Of a stretch of 64,000 nt of DNA, positions 21,850-34,408 are shown one piece after another. The DNA is from Anodontia alba (Eukaryota > Mollusca > Bivalvia > Lucinida > Lucinidae): contig OZ024828.1 of the NCBI GenBank assembly GCA_964016985.1, positions 31,015,129 to 31,079,128 on the forward strand, read 5' to 3'. Below the pieces are notes generated by a model. That model saw only the letters and a program-made list of their open reading frames with translations. It had not been told where the DNA came from and ran no database searches. Every line of letters begins with the position of its first letter. The stretch's first letter is position 1. The translations under genes and the position numbers were made by a program.

Positions 21850-23600
21850 GTATGGACAGACTTTTTACGGCCACCACATGGTACAACAACAGCTCGAGTA
21901 AAAGCCCCAGCCCATCCCAGCCATAAAAATGAAGAGGAAACAGACAAAACCAAACAAGGGCCAATCGAACAAACGTACGAAAAGCACAAAGATTAGCTCT
22001 CTCTTTCCCAAACGAGGTATTCGCAATGCTAAAAGGACTGGAAGATGCAACAATAAAATAGCACAAGGCAAGACTAAAAGCAAATCGCCTCGTAGAATAT
22101 ACCACAGAGCAGAAAGTAAGACGAACACCGGGAAAACTATTAACTATAATTGCTTACACTCCAATTTTAAGGACTAATGACTGAAACTGACATTTGTATG
22201 ATTTTAAAGTAGTGAAACGTTCTAGGAACTGTCAAAATTTTGTCTCACGGGGGTTAAATGCCCTTATCTCTGGGCTATATACATCTATCAAATTGTGTAA
22301 TTTTAAATGCCTTCTTCTCTGAAACTGCCTGTGCAATTTACGTAACATTTCACATGTAGCCTCCACTATCCCTTAGCCGATTCTATGGGGAGGGGGAGGG
22401 GCAAGGCACAGGGGGATTCACTATACCTTTAGCCGATTCTAGTGGGGGAATGGGGGGAGGGGGGCGAGGCATTTGCTGCCCTGAAAACTAGCCCTGTTAT
22501 TTGAAAAGCCTCAATGAAACTGAGACTCATTTTTGTATTCCTTGTTTCAAATGGTAATGGAGAGACTGCGTTGCAGGTTGCAAGGAAAACTCGTATTTTA
22601 TGACATGGTCTGTATGTATGAACAAGTGGCACATAAGAAGTATGCAAGTGGTATGAAATATTCAACACAGACTTTTTAAAAGCAGAATATGAACTAACCT
22701 TTACCACTTCCTTGTTAATTCAGCGGATGACATATTGCTGATAGTTCTCTTATTTTTTTTTCCGGGAAACAAGATTTGACAGTTATTGTCTGAAATGTCA
22801 AATCCTGTTTTCTAGGAAAATATTTCAAAATGTCATCTGAAAATTTTGGCCAAAGTGCTAAGCATTAATAAAGACAGTCCACTATGTTAATAAGTTATTG
22901 TGGCAATATTGGAAAATGTTGCGTGTTATTGGCAGATAAGCAATGGCTGTTTCACTCAGGTGAGCGTATTGTGGCCCATGGGTCTCTTGTTCTTATTTCT
23001 CAACGAAAACATATAATGTGGGTACTCATTAGAAGCACCATAGGGCGTTTCTCATAAGTACCCAAAACATATGTTTAAGTAAAAAATTAAAGAGAGGTCT
23101 CATTCTTCTAGGGTTCTTTCATCAAACTAACCTGTCAGATAACCAGGAGTGAAGTCGAATTAAAGATGGCCCATTAGCTATTACATGCCAGTTTTAAGAC
23201 AAAGGTGTACTCCAGTACTGGGGTTTATTCTTTGTAATATATGTCTTAAATTGATCATTTTAGAATTTAATTCGGTAACTTTTGTAAATGACTTCATTAT
23301 AATTAATTTATCCAATTATGTTTAGGTGGTATACTTGACAATACTTAGCCGATAACCAATCTTACCTAGACTTATTGAATAGTCAGTCTACTCTACAAGA
23401 CAATACGTTGATATTTGAGCATATCAGCTTTTACAAGGGAGACAAAAATTGTGACAGAGTTGTTTTCCCTAAAAGTGTACTCATTCACCTTAACCCATTG
23501 TAGACTGAAAAGGCTCCCCCACGCTATACAGTGGAAGAGTCCAGTTTCAATTACAGGTACGTCTAGCTATAAGATTTAGATTAGATATCCACAGAGCCAA
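21850..23600. other. Spacer with repeat fragments
   Basis: A further unit of the 20550-21300 type lies at 22225-22370 ('ttttgtctcacggggg', 'cttcttctctgaaactgcc'). A tandem pair of 'ccttagccgattcta(t/g)' plus G-rich sequence spans 22372-22470. A hairpin-family unit lies at 22745-22830 and a palindromic-MITE fragment at 23005-23065 ('gtgggtactcattagaagc'). The 82-codon Lys/Arg-rich plus frame at 21929-22177 has no known motif. Confidence 0.45.
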
Positions 23601-23614
23601 ATAGCTAAACTATT

Positions 23615-24430
23615 TTAAAACAGTTGCGACCCCGATCAGACGCCGCGTTTTTGCAGCGTCTGATCTGGTTCTGTACTGTTTGCCAATCACTCTTTGGAGG
23701 TCTCCAGACTACAATGGGTTAAGACCCCATTAGAACACGGTCTCATTATTCGAACCAAATATCATAGCATCAGATAATCAACGTCAGAAATGTACTCTTG
23801 TACCATATGCGAGCAGCAAAGATCCAGCTAACCTTGAACATCCACACAGTATCAGCTGGACCATCTTCTTACAATCTAGTCTTACGATTCTACACTACCG
23901 TATTGACCGAGTATTCAAATATTTTAACTCCTCTGTAAGCTGTTCTAAACTTTAAATAAGACCACTTGTATCTGCAAATATACTAGATTGGTGCAAACAA
24001 TGTAAACCCTGATCAGACGCCGCATTAACCCCCACTGTAGACGGGGGACCTGTAAAAGGGTAACTGGCAAACAGTGCAGACCCTGATAAAACGCCACAGA
24101 ACGCGGAGCCTGATCAGGGTATCCACTTTTTGCTAATAGTATAGTCATTTGTCCCTAGGAATATATAACTCACACAGCCTGACATACCTAAAATAAAATT
24201 GGACTCTTCCAATTTATAGTGTTGGAGTGTCTTATCGGTACAAAGTGGATTAAAGGGCCTATAACAACTGCTACAGACATTTTGAGTTTTGTTTTATTTT
24301 TATGTCTTCTATAAATTTTGCTTGGCGCTTTAAGGGTTGAGCTGCTTTGTGTCAAAACGTGTCTTCCAAACATTTGCAAACGATGTCCCGACCAGTCTGC
24401 GCAGTTTGATCAGGGCCTTCGCTGTCCTCT
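23615..24430. repeat. Cluster of 'gtagaccc-agatcagacgc' hairpins
   Basis: At least three units. 23625-23672: 'gatcagacgccgc' folds on 'gcagcgtctgatc'. 24000-24125 holds an interrupted pair with 'ccctgatcagacgcc' and 'gcctgatcaggg'. 24385-24420 is a half unit. Each is flanked by 'caaacagtg' or 'tgtttgcca'. Better-preserved relatives are at 59560-59622 and 61185-61258. Confidence 0.7.
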
Positions 24431-24743
24431 CACAGAAGCAACAAATTTGAAGGGGCTATGGAAATACCATGCCTTACTTGCCATCCCAACCACGCCTCTC
24501 CTACACACACACGTCCCTCAGCAGGGTTTTCCCTGACTCACAATTTGGCAATTGTTAGCGTCAAACCCTTGTTCCGGACCTTTAAAAATTAAGGGTAAGG
24601 TTCCTGAGTGAGTCACACAAAATTTCAGATCCAAAATACATTGTAAAGGAACAGTAATCATAAAAAAAATAAATTTAAATTAATCCTAAAACTATCAATC
24701 AGGACATTTGCAAACGTCTTTTCTCAACATGTTTCTCGGTCTT

Positions 24744-24778
<35 letters not shown>

Positions 24779-24956
24779 TCCGAGAGAATAAGGCTTGACA
24801 TGACGTGAATCGTCTACCAGAAATGGCAAGCCTTATTTCCTTGAAAATATCTTTTTTTTTAATATTGCTGTTCACCTGTTCACTCTATACATCTAAACAT
24901 TTACATGTGCTTTACGGGTTAAGATGGGTTTATGTGATAAAGTTGCATTTGACATG

Positions 24957-25013
<57 letters not shown>

Positions 25014-25405
25014 CTGTTTATACCCATTACCCATTTCTGAATGTCATTATTTTTATTCGTTTCTTGAATGAATGAATTATTTGAGAGTCACCACTGTTTA
25101 CGATACAAACAGCATTTGAAAGCTTATGAGACACTAAACATTGAATATACAGGTTTAAGTCAGCAAGGCGGTATTGCTCACCCATTATCCTTTTCAGTGT
25201 AACGGATATCACCTCGAGGAGCAATGAATCTCCTGGCGAGCCAGCGCATCTGTGTAGTCCCACCAGGGCACCCGCTGCCAACTCTCTCAGGCGCTCAAAG
25301 TGTACATATCATCTCGAAGAGCAGCGAATGACCGAGCAAGCCTGCGCATCTGTACAGCTCGCCAGGGCACCGACCGCTAGCTCGCTCAGGTGCTTATTGG
25401 ACACC
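24431..25405. other. GT microsatellite and 105-bp tandem pair
   Basis: A T-run lies at 24745-24777. It is followed by a hairpin-family unit (24785-24845, 'aataaggcttgacatg' facing 'ggcaagccttatt'). A GT run spans 24958-25008. 25205-25395 is a diverged duplication of about 105 bp ('tctcgaagagcagcgaatg', 'gagc(a/c)agc.tgcgcatctgt', 'ccagggcacc'). No gene is recognised. Confidence 0.55.
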
Positions 25406-25410
25406 CAACA

Positions 25411-25676
25411 CAAATACATGCCTATTCAATACAATGGACCCTCCCATGTCTGCGAAAATGAAAATTTTCAGGTGAAAATTGTGATATTTTTTGTTATTTC
25501 TGCGTGAAACAGAGATCGCGGGCACCCGCTAGAACCGCCACACTGAGGCGGCCCCAACGAGCTCACATAAGCCCCGTCCCGTGCAGAAACAACAACAATA
25601 ATGTATATACCCCTGAAAACCCCACATTTTATATTAAATATGGTTCTAGGGGACCAAAATCACACAGAAATGCTTC
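25411..25676. mobile_element. Palindromic MITE (ATGCCTATTCAA family), diverged
   Basis: The order matches better copies at 47817-48090 and 62315-62591: a terminal 'atgcctattcaa', 'gaaaattttcaggtgaaaattgtg' type segment, 'gggcacccgctagaaccgcc', and then 'tatacccctgaaaaccccac' and 'tttctgtgtga'-like terminus. The centre has lost its second half-palindrome. Confidence 0.65.
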
Positions 25677-26710
25677 CTTGAGGTAAAAACTAGAGATGCA
25701 TCGAATGTTCGGGCAAATCTGCGCATCTGCACAGTCTGCGACAGTATTCTAATTTATTTCTTCAGTGTTCTGGTACTTTTTTTCGGTTGCTGCAATTATA
25801 AAGTTTGCTACCAAATTAGCCACGGATATTTCAGATAACAGTAAGCGAAGTTTTTCAGGTAACGTTATAATTTGAAAAATAACCCAGCGTGGAATCATAG
25901 AGTTTCGATTATGTTTCGAAATGGAGCCCTTGACTATTAATGTACAAAAATGTTAGTGCACCCAGTGCTCGGCTCCAAGCATAACGTAGTACCTGTGCAC
26001 TGTAAGTGTAACCGAACGTTTTGAGTTCTAACCCTAGGTCTGTACGTGTTCACTATTTCTGCGTGGTTTTTGCCAAGCTTAAAGTTAAATATTGTACATG
26101 CACGGATCTTAGGCCCTTTCTGGAAGTGTACTACTTTCAACTTGTCAGTATTGACCTGAGTTTGTCTTAAGTGAAGAATAATGCACTGTGTTGTATTGTA
26201 ACAGATAAGCGACATTTGTCTGAGCATCTGTGCAGAGATTCTAACTGTTTCCATAATTCGTCAGGAGAATCAGATATTAAACAAATGTCATCAGCATACA
26301 TTAGCAAGCTTACTCAGTTGGAACAGGAGCAATGTTTGTTGAAAGAATTTATGATTTTACAAAGGTGGTTGAGCATACATAGTGTTAAGTAACACGTGAT
26401 AATCAGGGTCTTGACTGTTTGTTGCAGTCCCTTTATGAGACTACAGGCACAAATGGATTAACACACTTTATGCAAAAAAAAAAAAACTCAGGTAACAGTC
26501 CTACACACTCCACAGCACAACTTCCTTGACCTGGAAGGTCAACATTCTGTATTCATCTGATGAAACCACAAGAGATTAGTTCTGATTGTTTAAACATTAA
26601 GTGATAGTGTATTATATTCCATTTTCTTGTAGCAAACCATAAATCAGAAATGCCAGGTGGGAGCAGTTTAATTTAAAGGAGTACAGAAAATAGTGAATAC
26701 TCGAGATGAA
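25677..26710. other. No gene recognised
   Basis: The longest frames are 105 codons (25937-26254, minus) and 73 codons (26171-26392, plus), overlapping on opposite strands. Neither shows a domain, signal peptide or flanking splice pattern I can defend. Confidence 0.4.
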
Positions 26711-26717
26711 TGCATGT

Positions 26718-26912
26718 ATTAACCCTTCTCTTGCTGAGCACAACATGCCCTGTCTTAACAAACAGTGTAGATCCAGATCAGCTGGCTTCTGGATCTGCAC
26801 TGTTTGTCATCAACTATGTGAATTTCTATCAAAAACCCGGATCAAGTAAACTGATTGGCTGGAAATTAGAAGTGGACTTGGTATCTTAATTTATTCAGCA
26901 TGACAAGGGTTA
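26718..26912. mobile_element. MITE with TTAACCCTT termini
   Basis: The left end 'TTAACCCTTCTCTTGCTGA' (26719) faces the right end 'CATGACAAGGGTTAA' (to about 26912). A central hairpin 'caaacagtgtagatccagatcag' (cited in part) / 'ctggatctgcactgtttg' lies at 26760-26808. The same arrangement recurs at 59005-59220, so this is a discrete element and not chance. It has no coding capacity. A TA or TTAA target is plausible but not proved. Confidence 0.72.
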
Positions 26913-27590
26913 ACTATAATTTAGCCAGCAGGGCTTAGCAATGCCTACAGTTTACAGGGAAGACTCAGATCAGTCTGTGCAGCACCCGGTCTGATCATAA
27001 TCTTAGCTAGCAAAATGAGGGAGCACATGGTCCTTAGCTATCAAAAGCGCACACAGCGATTACTTTGATCAGCATGGATGCACAGGCTGATCTGAGTCTT
27101 TGCTGGCTAAACAAGTGAATTATATGAATTGCTTGTCCCGGGTGTAGATAAATTATGGCAAACTTTTTCCAGGTACAAATCAGGTTAGCAACACATCACG
27201 ACATTTATTTTTTTTCCTTATTTTTCGTTGAAAATAAGGCCTAACTTTTCATGTGCAGGCCCTGCAGACCATTCACATGAAAAGTCAGGCCTAATTTAAG
27301 GATTAAGACCTCCTCTTACTCACTAATATATAAAGTAAAACTGGAATGGACAGTGGTGTGCATATTTTGCTTTCGTATTTCTGCCCTAAAACATAAAGTG
27401 TGGATCTTCCGTGAGGAGGTCGAGGCGGTTCTAATAAGTACCCACATTCTGTATTTTAGTAGAATATGAAAAATGTCATACTGGTTCGTTTAAACAATGC
27501 ATTTTTTATAGAAATAGAATTCCTTTTATATAGCACAGACTTGTCCAAGTAATGTCAACAGGAGACTGCTTTCACATACTATCAAAATGT
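26913..27590. other. Spacer with repeat fragments
   Basis: 26960-27110 holds two 'gatcag(t/c)ctgtgcag' or 'tgcacaggctgatctgag' units. 27225-27300 is a hairpin ('aaataaggcctaacttttcatgtg' faces 'cacatgaaaagtcaggcctaattt'; stems only). 27370-27465 is a palindromic-MITE fragment. No gene. Confidence 0.5.
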
Positions 27591-27723
27591 CACGCTTTTG
27601 TCATCAGAAAGGGGGCATAATCCTGATGAGAAAAAAATATGTGTCACCTATTTTTCAAAAGGAATCAGTTTAAGAAATTTTAAAACCATTGCATACACAG
27701 CTCAAAAGTTATACTATGCATAA

Positions 27724-27758
<35 letters not shown>

Positions 27759-29900
27759 CACGCAATGTAAAATGCACAAAGTTATAAAGGGCCATAACTC
27801 ATAAAGTATTTTTTCAGAATTTAACTTAAAGTTAAGGTCATCTGCTCATCACTACCAATCTGTTCATCGCGTTTCATGGCTCTACCGTGAAATTTACAAA
27901 ATTTCATCCATATATTTTCATAGGGCAATAGCTCAGTAAAGGGGCATAATAATGATTGGAAAAAATGTGTGTAAGCTATTTATTCATTAGGAATCCATAT
28001 ACTTATTTTCAAAACCCTAGCATGCACGGTCAAAAGTTATGCTACGCATCAAAAAGCATGCAATGTAAAAATGCTCTAAGTTACAAAGGGCCATTACTTA
28101 TGAAGTATTTTTTAGAATTTATTCAAAAGTTAATAAGGTCATATACTTATCACGACCAGTCTATTCACTAGGTTTCAAGGCTCTGGCTTAAATAGTTTTT
28201 GAGATACTTTGCTGCCGAGATTTTTTCATAAGGAATCCAAATATGAAATTTCAAAACCAAAGTATGACTGGCTCAGTTGTTCTGCTATGCATCAAAAAGG
28301 CCTGCAATGTAAAATGCCCAAGGGCCATAACTCATAAGTATTTTTCAAAATTTATTCAAAAGTTAATCAAGTCATCTACTCATCACTATCAGTCTAATTC
28401 ACAAGGTTTCAAGACTCTAACTTGAATGATTTTCGAGATTTTGCTGAAACGATTTAATCCATATTTTTCAAAGGTCCATAACTCGGGAAAGGGGTATTCT
28501 GGATGAGAAAAAATATGTTCCAGCTATTTTTTCATAAGAAATCCATATATGAAATTTCAAAACCCCAACATGCACGGTTTAAAAGTTAAGCTACGCATCA
28601 AAACTCATGCAATGTAAAAATGCCCAAAGTTACAAAGAGCCATAACTCATGAAGTAATTGTCAGAATTTATTAAAGAATTAATCAGGTCTTCTATTCATT
28701 AATTCTAATCTGTTCACCAGATTTCAATGCTTTAGCTTCAACAGTTTTTGAGATATTTTGCTGCCAAGATTTAATCCACATTTTATCAAAGGGCCATAAC
28801 TCAGAGAAGGGGCATAATCCTGATAGAAAAAAAATACATATCAGCTTCAAAGGGCCATAACTCAGGAAAGGGGCATATTCTGGATGAGAAAAAAATGCAA
28901 AAGTTATTTTTTCATGAGGAATCCATATAAGAAATTTCAAAACCCTAGCATACACGGTCAAGTGGCATATAAGAAATTTCTTATATGCCACTTGGCACGG
29001 TTCATAAGTTATGCTATGCATCAAAAATCATGCAATGTAAAAATGCCCAAAACTACAAAGGGCCATAACTCATGAAGTATTTTTCATAATTTATTCAAAA
29101 GTTAATCAGGTCATCTACTCATCAATACCAATCTAGTCACCAGGTTTCAAGGCTCTTGCTTGAATACTTCTTGAGATATTTTGCTGACAAGATTTCATCC
29201 ATATATTTTCAAAGGGCCATAGCTCAGTAAAGGGGCATAATCCTGATGGGACAAAAATAATGTGTTGGCTATTTTTTCATGAGGAATCGTATATTAAATT
29301 TCAAAATCCTAGTATGCATGGTTCAAAAGTTATGCTTTGCATTAAAAAGCATGCAATGTAAAAATGCCCGAAGTTACAAAGATTTCAAGGCTCTCGCTTC
29401 AATAGTTTTTGAGATACTTTGCTGACAATATTTCATCCATATTTTCAAAGGGTCATAACTCAGTAACACTGTAAATATTGGTAACAGGGTTATGGTTCTT
29501 GCATTCTTCAATTTCCCTCATGGCCCTCTCTCTATCAGTGTATCAAGTTTATTTATCTTCAATACTTTTAGAGATATGTTCCGGATAAGCTTACTATTGC
29601 AAAAAGTAGAATGGGAAACAACTCTGTAATTACTTGTGACACTGTTACGGTTCTTACACTCTGCACTTCCTCTGATGGCTGTCTATCAATGTATTAAGTT
29701 TCATTTAATTCCCATTTATACTTTCAGCGACATGCTCCGGGCAAGCTCTTTATTGAAAAAAGGGAGTAACTCTGTAAATACTGGTGACAGGATTATGAGT
29801 CTTACATTCTTTGATTCCCCTCAAGGCCCCCTATCAGTATATCATGTTTCATTAAATTATCTTGAATACTTTTAAAGATATGCTCCGGACAAAAGTGTAA
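27590..29900. repeat. Decayed tandem array of ~240-300-bp units ('gggccataactc')
   Basis: Six to seven diverged units repeat the order 'aaagggccataactcag(t)aaaggggcataatcctgatgagaaaaaa', 'tttttcataaggaatccatat', 'aaatttcaaaaccc(t)agcatgcac', 'aaagttatgctatgcatcaaaaagcatgcaatgtaaa', 'caggtttcaaggctct', 'gagatattttgctg'. Phrases longer than 20 bases are split here only to mark order. Anchors lie near 27789, 28087, 28323, 28628, 28852, 29061 and 29215. 29460-29890 holds a related subtype ('gatatgctccgg', 'gggagtaactctgta') ending in 'cggacggacgg'. Frames of 60-110 codons across it are repeat readings. Confidence 0.85.
28959..28994. other. Perfect 36-bp palindrome
   Basis: Two 18-base halves meet between 28976 and 28977 with no mismatch and no loop (left half CAAGTGGCATATAAGAAA). 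The left half is a normal-looking part of the array unit; the right half is its exact reverse complement. Other units of the array lack it. It is best explained by a recent template-switch event during replication. Confidence 0.9.
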
Positions 29901-30012
29901 CGGACGGACGGATGGTCGGACAAGGCAGCGACTTTATACTCTCCCTTCGGGGAGCATGAAAAGATAACTTAGGACATATCACTGCCACTCACTCATCCAC
30001 ACCCAACCATCA

Positions 30013-30015
30013 AGA

Positions 30016-30052
<37 letters not shown>

Positions 30053-30063
30053 GAGAGAGAAAG
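30013..30063 (+). repeat. GA microsatellite
   Basis: An AG/GA run interrupted once by 'aatag'. Confidence 0.9.
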
Positions 30064-31250
30064 ATTATTTTAATAAGGTTGCATATTATTCATTTAGATT
30101 TATTTACACTGAGAACAAATCACTAAATCATTTTACCTATCAAGGATCCCTTTCTGTGCTTGATAATTGGCTGTCTGTCTTGTTTTTGAAAATTCACTGC
30201 ATTTTTGCCTGTTATTATGTGTTTTCTATGCATTATAATTACTAAAAAAATCATTTATTCGAAAATAGTGTATTGTCTTTTTTTATTCAAACAAAGAATA
30301 GAGATATTCAGATGTATCTCTGCAGTAAATACCAGTATATACATTTGTGGTACTGGACTCTGTCATGCTAAGATTGATGATTTAACATCTGGAGCTGATA
30401 AGAAAAGAAAAACTATTAATTGGTGAGAAGCAGAGAATTTATTGCCATAGTAATCTGATCTGAACTCAGAAGGCTGATGCTAATGTTTACACTGTGGAAA
30501 GTGAAGGACTGGTAACATGCCAAACATAATCTCCTATCTCAGGTTAAGGAACAGCCATAGATTCTTGGCTCTTTCTGATTTATCATTAAATTGTAGTTAG
30601 CTAGGCTACTAATGAAGCTGAAACCATTAAACAGCACAAATTGACTATTCTGCGGGCTGCGGGTTGCGGGCTGCAGGTTGCGGGCTGCGGGCTGCGGGTT
30701 GCGGGCTGCGGGCCATATATGACTGCTGCCTTGTAATAAGGTCATTACACAAGAAAACTGAAATGATTAAATTTATACTTTTTTTTTTTGTTTTGTGTAT
30801 AATACATCAACAGAATATGATCATTGAATACATGCACATGTATGTGTGTATGAAACTGATAGATAGCAAGATAGCAATGCCATAATTCTTTGGAATAGGT
30901 TATTATCAGGACATGTGGCTTTTACTGGCCACTTCATGAGAAAGTGTCCCCTTGGAAACATGTGACATGCACTTAAGGAAATACGGATCAGTCTTACTTG
31001 TATGCTCTGTGGATAGCCAGGCCAAGTAGCTACTGTATGCCATCATCAAAAACTCTGCTCTGATCAGCCTGCACAGATGAACAGTCTGATATGACTTGAC
31101 TTATCGCAAATCATCTTAAAGGTATATTTTGTCAAAATACTGCCCAGATATAGCTGAATGAAACAATGCAAACACTAATTTTACAAGGTTTATCATTCTA
31201 TGAAAAAACTTTCAGACAAATTAAACCTATGAAAGTTTACTAACAAGAGC
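30064..31250. other. No gene recognised outside the minisatellite
   Basis: AT-rich DNA. A short 'gatcagcctgcacagatgaacagtctgat' fragment (family marker, partial) lies near 31070-31098. No other structure is supported. Confidence 0.4.
30651..30712 (+). repeat. 7-bp minisatellite GCGGGCT/GCGGGTT
   Basis: About nine copies of 'gcgggct' and 'gcgggtt' (one 'gcaggtt'), a strongly G-rich island in AT-rich DNA. The minus-strand frame encodes repeated PAARN. A cousin on the opposite strand lies at 35638-35700. Confidence 0.92.
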
Positions 31251-31339
31251 TGTCAGCAGACAGCAAATGCTCGCCTGGATGTAAGGGCTAAATACCTCTT
31301 TGGCTTATTGGAGAGGGGGGAGGGGGAGGAAGGGGGCTT

Positions 31340-32010
31340 TAAGATCATAATTGTCATTGTGCTGCTGAATAAAACTTTGGACCCATATCTATCATCAGAC
31401 TGAACATGAACCAAATTGAAATCTATCATATGGTTTTGAAATTTGAGCTTTTAAAAAGTTTTAACGTAAAACTTTAGTGTAAAATTTGTCTGTGACCTTG
31501 ACCTTACAGCCATAGTCAGAGGTGGGTGTATAGCTGAATAAAAACTCTGGACCTATAACCATCATCATACTGAATATAAACCAAATCAATCATATAGTTT
31601 TGAAATTATGAGCTCTAAAAAATCTTAAAACATGAAATTTCAGTCTGTGACCTTTACCTTAAATGCATGGGCATAGACAGGGTATTGCGCGATAAAACTT
31701 TGGACCTCTATCTGTCATCATGCAAAATCTGAATCACATCCATAATTTGGTTTGGAAAGTATGAGCTCTTTAAAAACTTTAACGTAAAACTTTATTTGTA
31801 AAATTTCAAAGTCTGTAACCTTGACCTTAAGATTATGGGCATGGGCTGGTGTATTGCTGAAAGAAACTCTGGACCATTATATCTATCATCATAACAAATA
31901 TGAAGCAAATCCATCATACGGTTTGTAAAATATGAGCTCTTTAAAAACTTTAACATAATACTTTATTTCTAAACTTTCAAAGTCTGTGACCTTGACCTTA
32001 AGATCATGGG
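31340..32010 (+). repeat. ~160-bp tandem array ('ctttggacc...gtgaccttgacctta')
   Basis: About four units with 'actttggacc' or 'actctggacc' near 31376, 31538, 31697 and 31862. Each is followed by 'tatcatcat', 'gaa(c/t)caaat', 'tatggtttt', 'tgagctcttt', 'taacgtaaaacttta' and 'gtctgtgaccttgacctta'. It is non-coding. Confidence 0.85.
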
Positions 32011-32424
32011 CATGACCAATTACTAAAGTATTTCTTCATGAATTTCATTTTTATTCCTAATATATTAGTATTGGGAATAAGTAATATGGGATTGTGAATG
32101 AGTGAAATTTGTTAATTAATGACAGAGTTATAGCCCTTTTCAGTTTCTGAAAATTGGTTTTTGGCTCTTAGTTTTTTTTAGTTCTGGAACTATCTGAATG
32201 GAACTTCATGTATATATAAAGGATCAAAGGTTACACACTAGCACAAAAGCCACAACTCTGGTTGCTTTTGTACAAGAGTTATTTGCCCTTGACTCTTCTG
32301 CAAAATTCACTTCGCATGCTTCAGACAAATAATTAGTAAGTTTCTGACATTAGTGCTTGTATTGTCTATTCTTGGATAGACTATTGTTTAAACCAAATTA
32401 ACTTTTATCAAAACTTAGTCATCT

Positions 32425-34408
32425 TTATGGAACAGTATTTAGGTAAAAATTAAAATGTGCTTGATGCACATTCTAATATGCGATTCTGGCATTGCATTTT
32501 GCAGTATTAACGTTCCATTATGTAATGTACACTACGTAGCTTGTATGATGCACATTCTAATATGCCATTCTGGCATTGCATTTTGCAGTATTAACATTCC
32601 ATTATGTAATGTACACTATGTAGCTTGTATGATGCACATTCTAATATGCTAGTCTGACATTGTATTTTGTAATCTTAACCTTTCATTATGGAGTGTCTAA
32701 CTACAAATGTAAACTATAGAACTTGTATTTTGCGTTTTGAACTATGCACTGCGTAGCCATTTTTTTTTTACCGTATTCTGATTTGTAATTTGCTGTTTGA
32801 ACCTTTCATTATGTAGGATTTAACTTGAACAGCATGTCCTGTGAAGCTTCTGACATGCACCGTGGTAAAGTCTCGAAGTCTGAATGCTATTTACCCTGTT
32901 CCAGTGCTAAAAATGAAAACTCTCAAACGCGGCATTCATTTAGAAAGTTTGGCTCTAATCGTTTACGCTATTTCCCCACGACTGTACCAGATCTCGAGGA
33001 AAAGCCTGGTCATTTCCGTGAATGACAACGACTATTTACGGACTGTTTATATTTGCAAGCGTCTTTTCAAGACAGTAGAAAATAGGAGCGCGAAAGCAAA
33101 AGTAATGAAAATAGGCGGTGCACCTCCAGAGTATTGCTGCCATTAAAGTAGCCTAGGCCCCTATTTACGTCTTATGTCTTATACATGAATGCTTTTACAT
33201 GAGTAATTGATTCTGAACAACCACAGTTAAAAAGTATGGTAAGGGTATGCGAGAGCATAAGTACTTTCCGTGCGTCTGGCGTTTATTTATTTTTGAAATA
33301 ATTTTTTTGATCTGTCAAATAAATACAGATAATGTCGAAGTAGCGTCACTGCGACGGCAACATTAGTGACGCTGGGCCTGAACATGTGCAGTTTAAGTTC
33401 CTGGAGCAGAGTTTGATACAAAGTCTCCAATATGAAACTGTTACGCTCCATATTTGTCAAATAAAATATTTACTTAATTTCAGAATATTTCCAACGACAT
33501 TTCTCAGCAAATGATATTTCATTAGAATAGCCTTAACAGCTGAGGACCCTCGCCATGTCATGGCTCCAGATAAGTGTGATATCCAAATAAAGATTTTCTA
33601 CTTTCTGTCCGTATGGATTCCAAATACTAAGGGTAAAATTGCCTCAGTGAGGTGATTATGATAATTATTATATCTCGCCGAGGTATTTCATAAATGTGCA
33701 ACAGCAAATGTTTCATGGAAAAGACAGATTTTGGTGGATAATCATTTTATCTAGAGCTACTACAGATGCGCTGTATACTGCCACATTTGACCTCGATTAA
33801 CTATCTGATGACATACTATGCCTAATATGCTACGTAATACAATTTATGCTCGATAACACTGCTCAGTTATCTGACTTAGCTGCTCCGAATCACCGATGCG
33901 CTTCGTCTCTGACGGGAAAAAATGCGATCATTAACGGAAAATTACGAGTGCGATACTAGCGCCACCGTACTTCAAAATTAGAACTGCCAGTTGCACAATG
34001 GGATTTCGAACGTAATGATGAAACCTGCAGCCAAAGCGAGATTATGACTTTTCCTCATTTCGATGAAAAAGATAACTATCAGCCAGAATACTGGATATTA
34101 CCTACTTAACAGGGATTGTTATAAACTGAAAACCGTGTGACGATTTCCAAAAAGCGAGTATTGAAGCTTCATAATGTAATGATAAGAACAGAGTCCTGAT
34201 TGTGCAATGCCGGGCAATAACTTGCACATAAGGCTATGCAGATTAAAATATTACGGAAAGAAAGGTTAAAACTGCATCATACAAGCTGCATAGTGTACAT
34301 TACATAATGGAACATTAATATTGCAAAATGCAAGGCCAGATTTGCATATTAGAATGTTCATCATTCACATTTTACTTTTTACCTAAATACCGTTCCATAC
34401 ATCTTTGC
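32425..34408. mobile_element. ~2-kb foldback element with repeated termini
   Basis: The left terminus (from 'atggaacagtatttaggtaa', about 32427) and right terminus (reverse complement to about 34405, 'atggaacggtatttaggtaa') match over about 130 bp. Shared segments include 'ttctaatatgc', 'ttgcattttgca(g/a)tattaa' and 'ccattatgtaatgtacac'. The left terminus has an internal tandem expansion of about 85 bp (anchors near 32469, 32553, 32638). The interior is less AT-rich than its surroundings. It has two overlapping frames (32825-33025 and 32841-33146; 66 and 101 codons) with no recognised domain, and a short stem near 33350-33375. This fits a non-autonomous foldback transposon. Exact ends and target duplication are not established. 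Confidence 0.65.

Noticed and set aside
27590..29900. Possible multi-exon gene suggested by several 60-110-codon frames
   Set aside because: The frames fall in the same phase of a diverged tandem repeat and encode related peptides on both strands.
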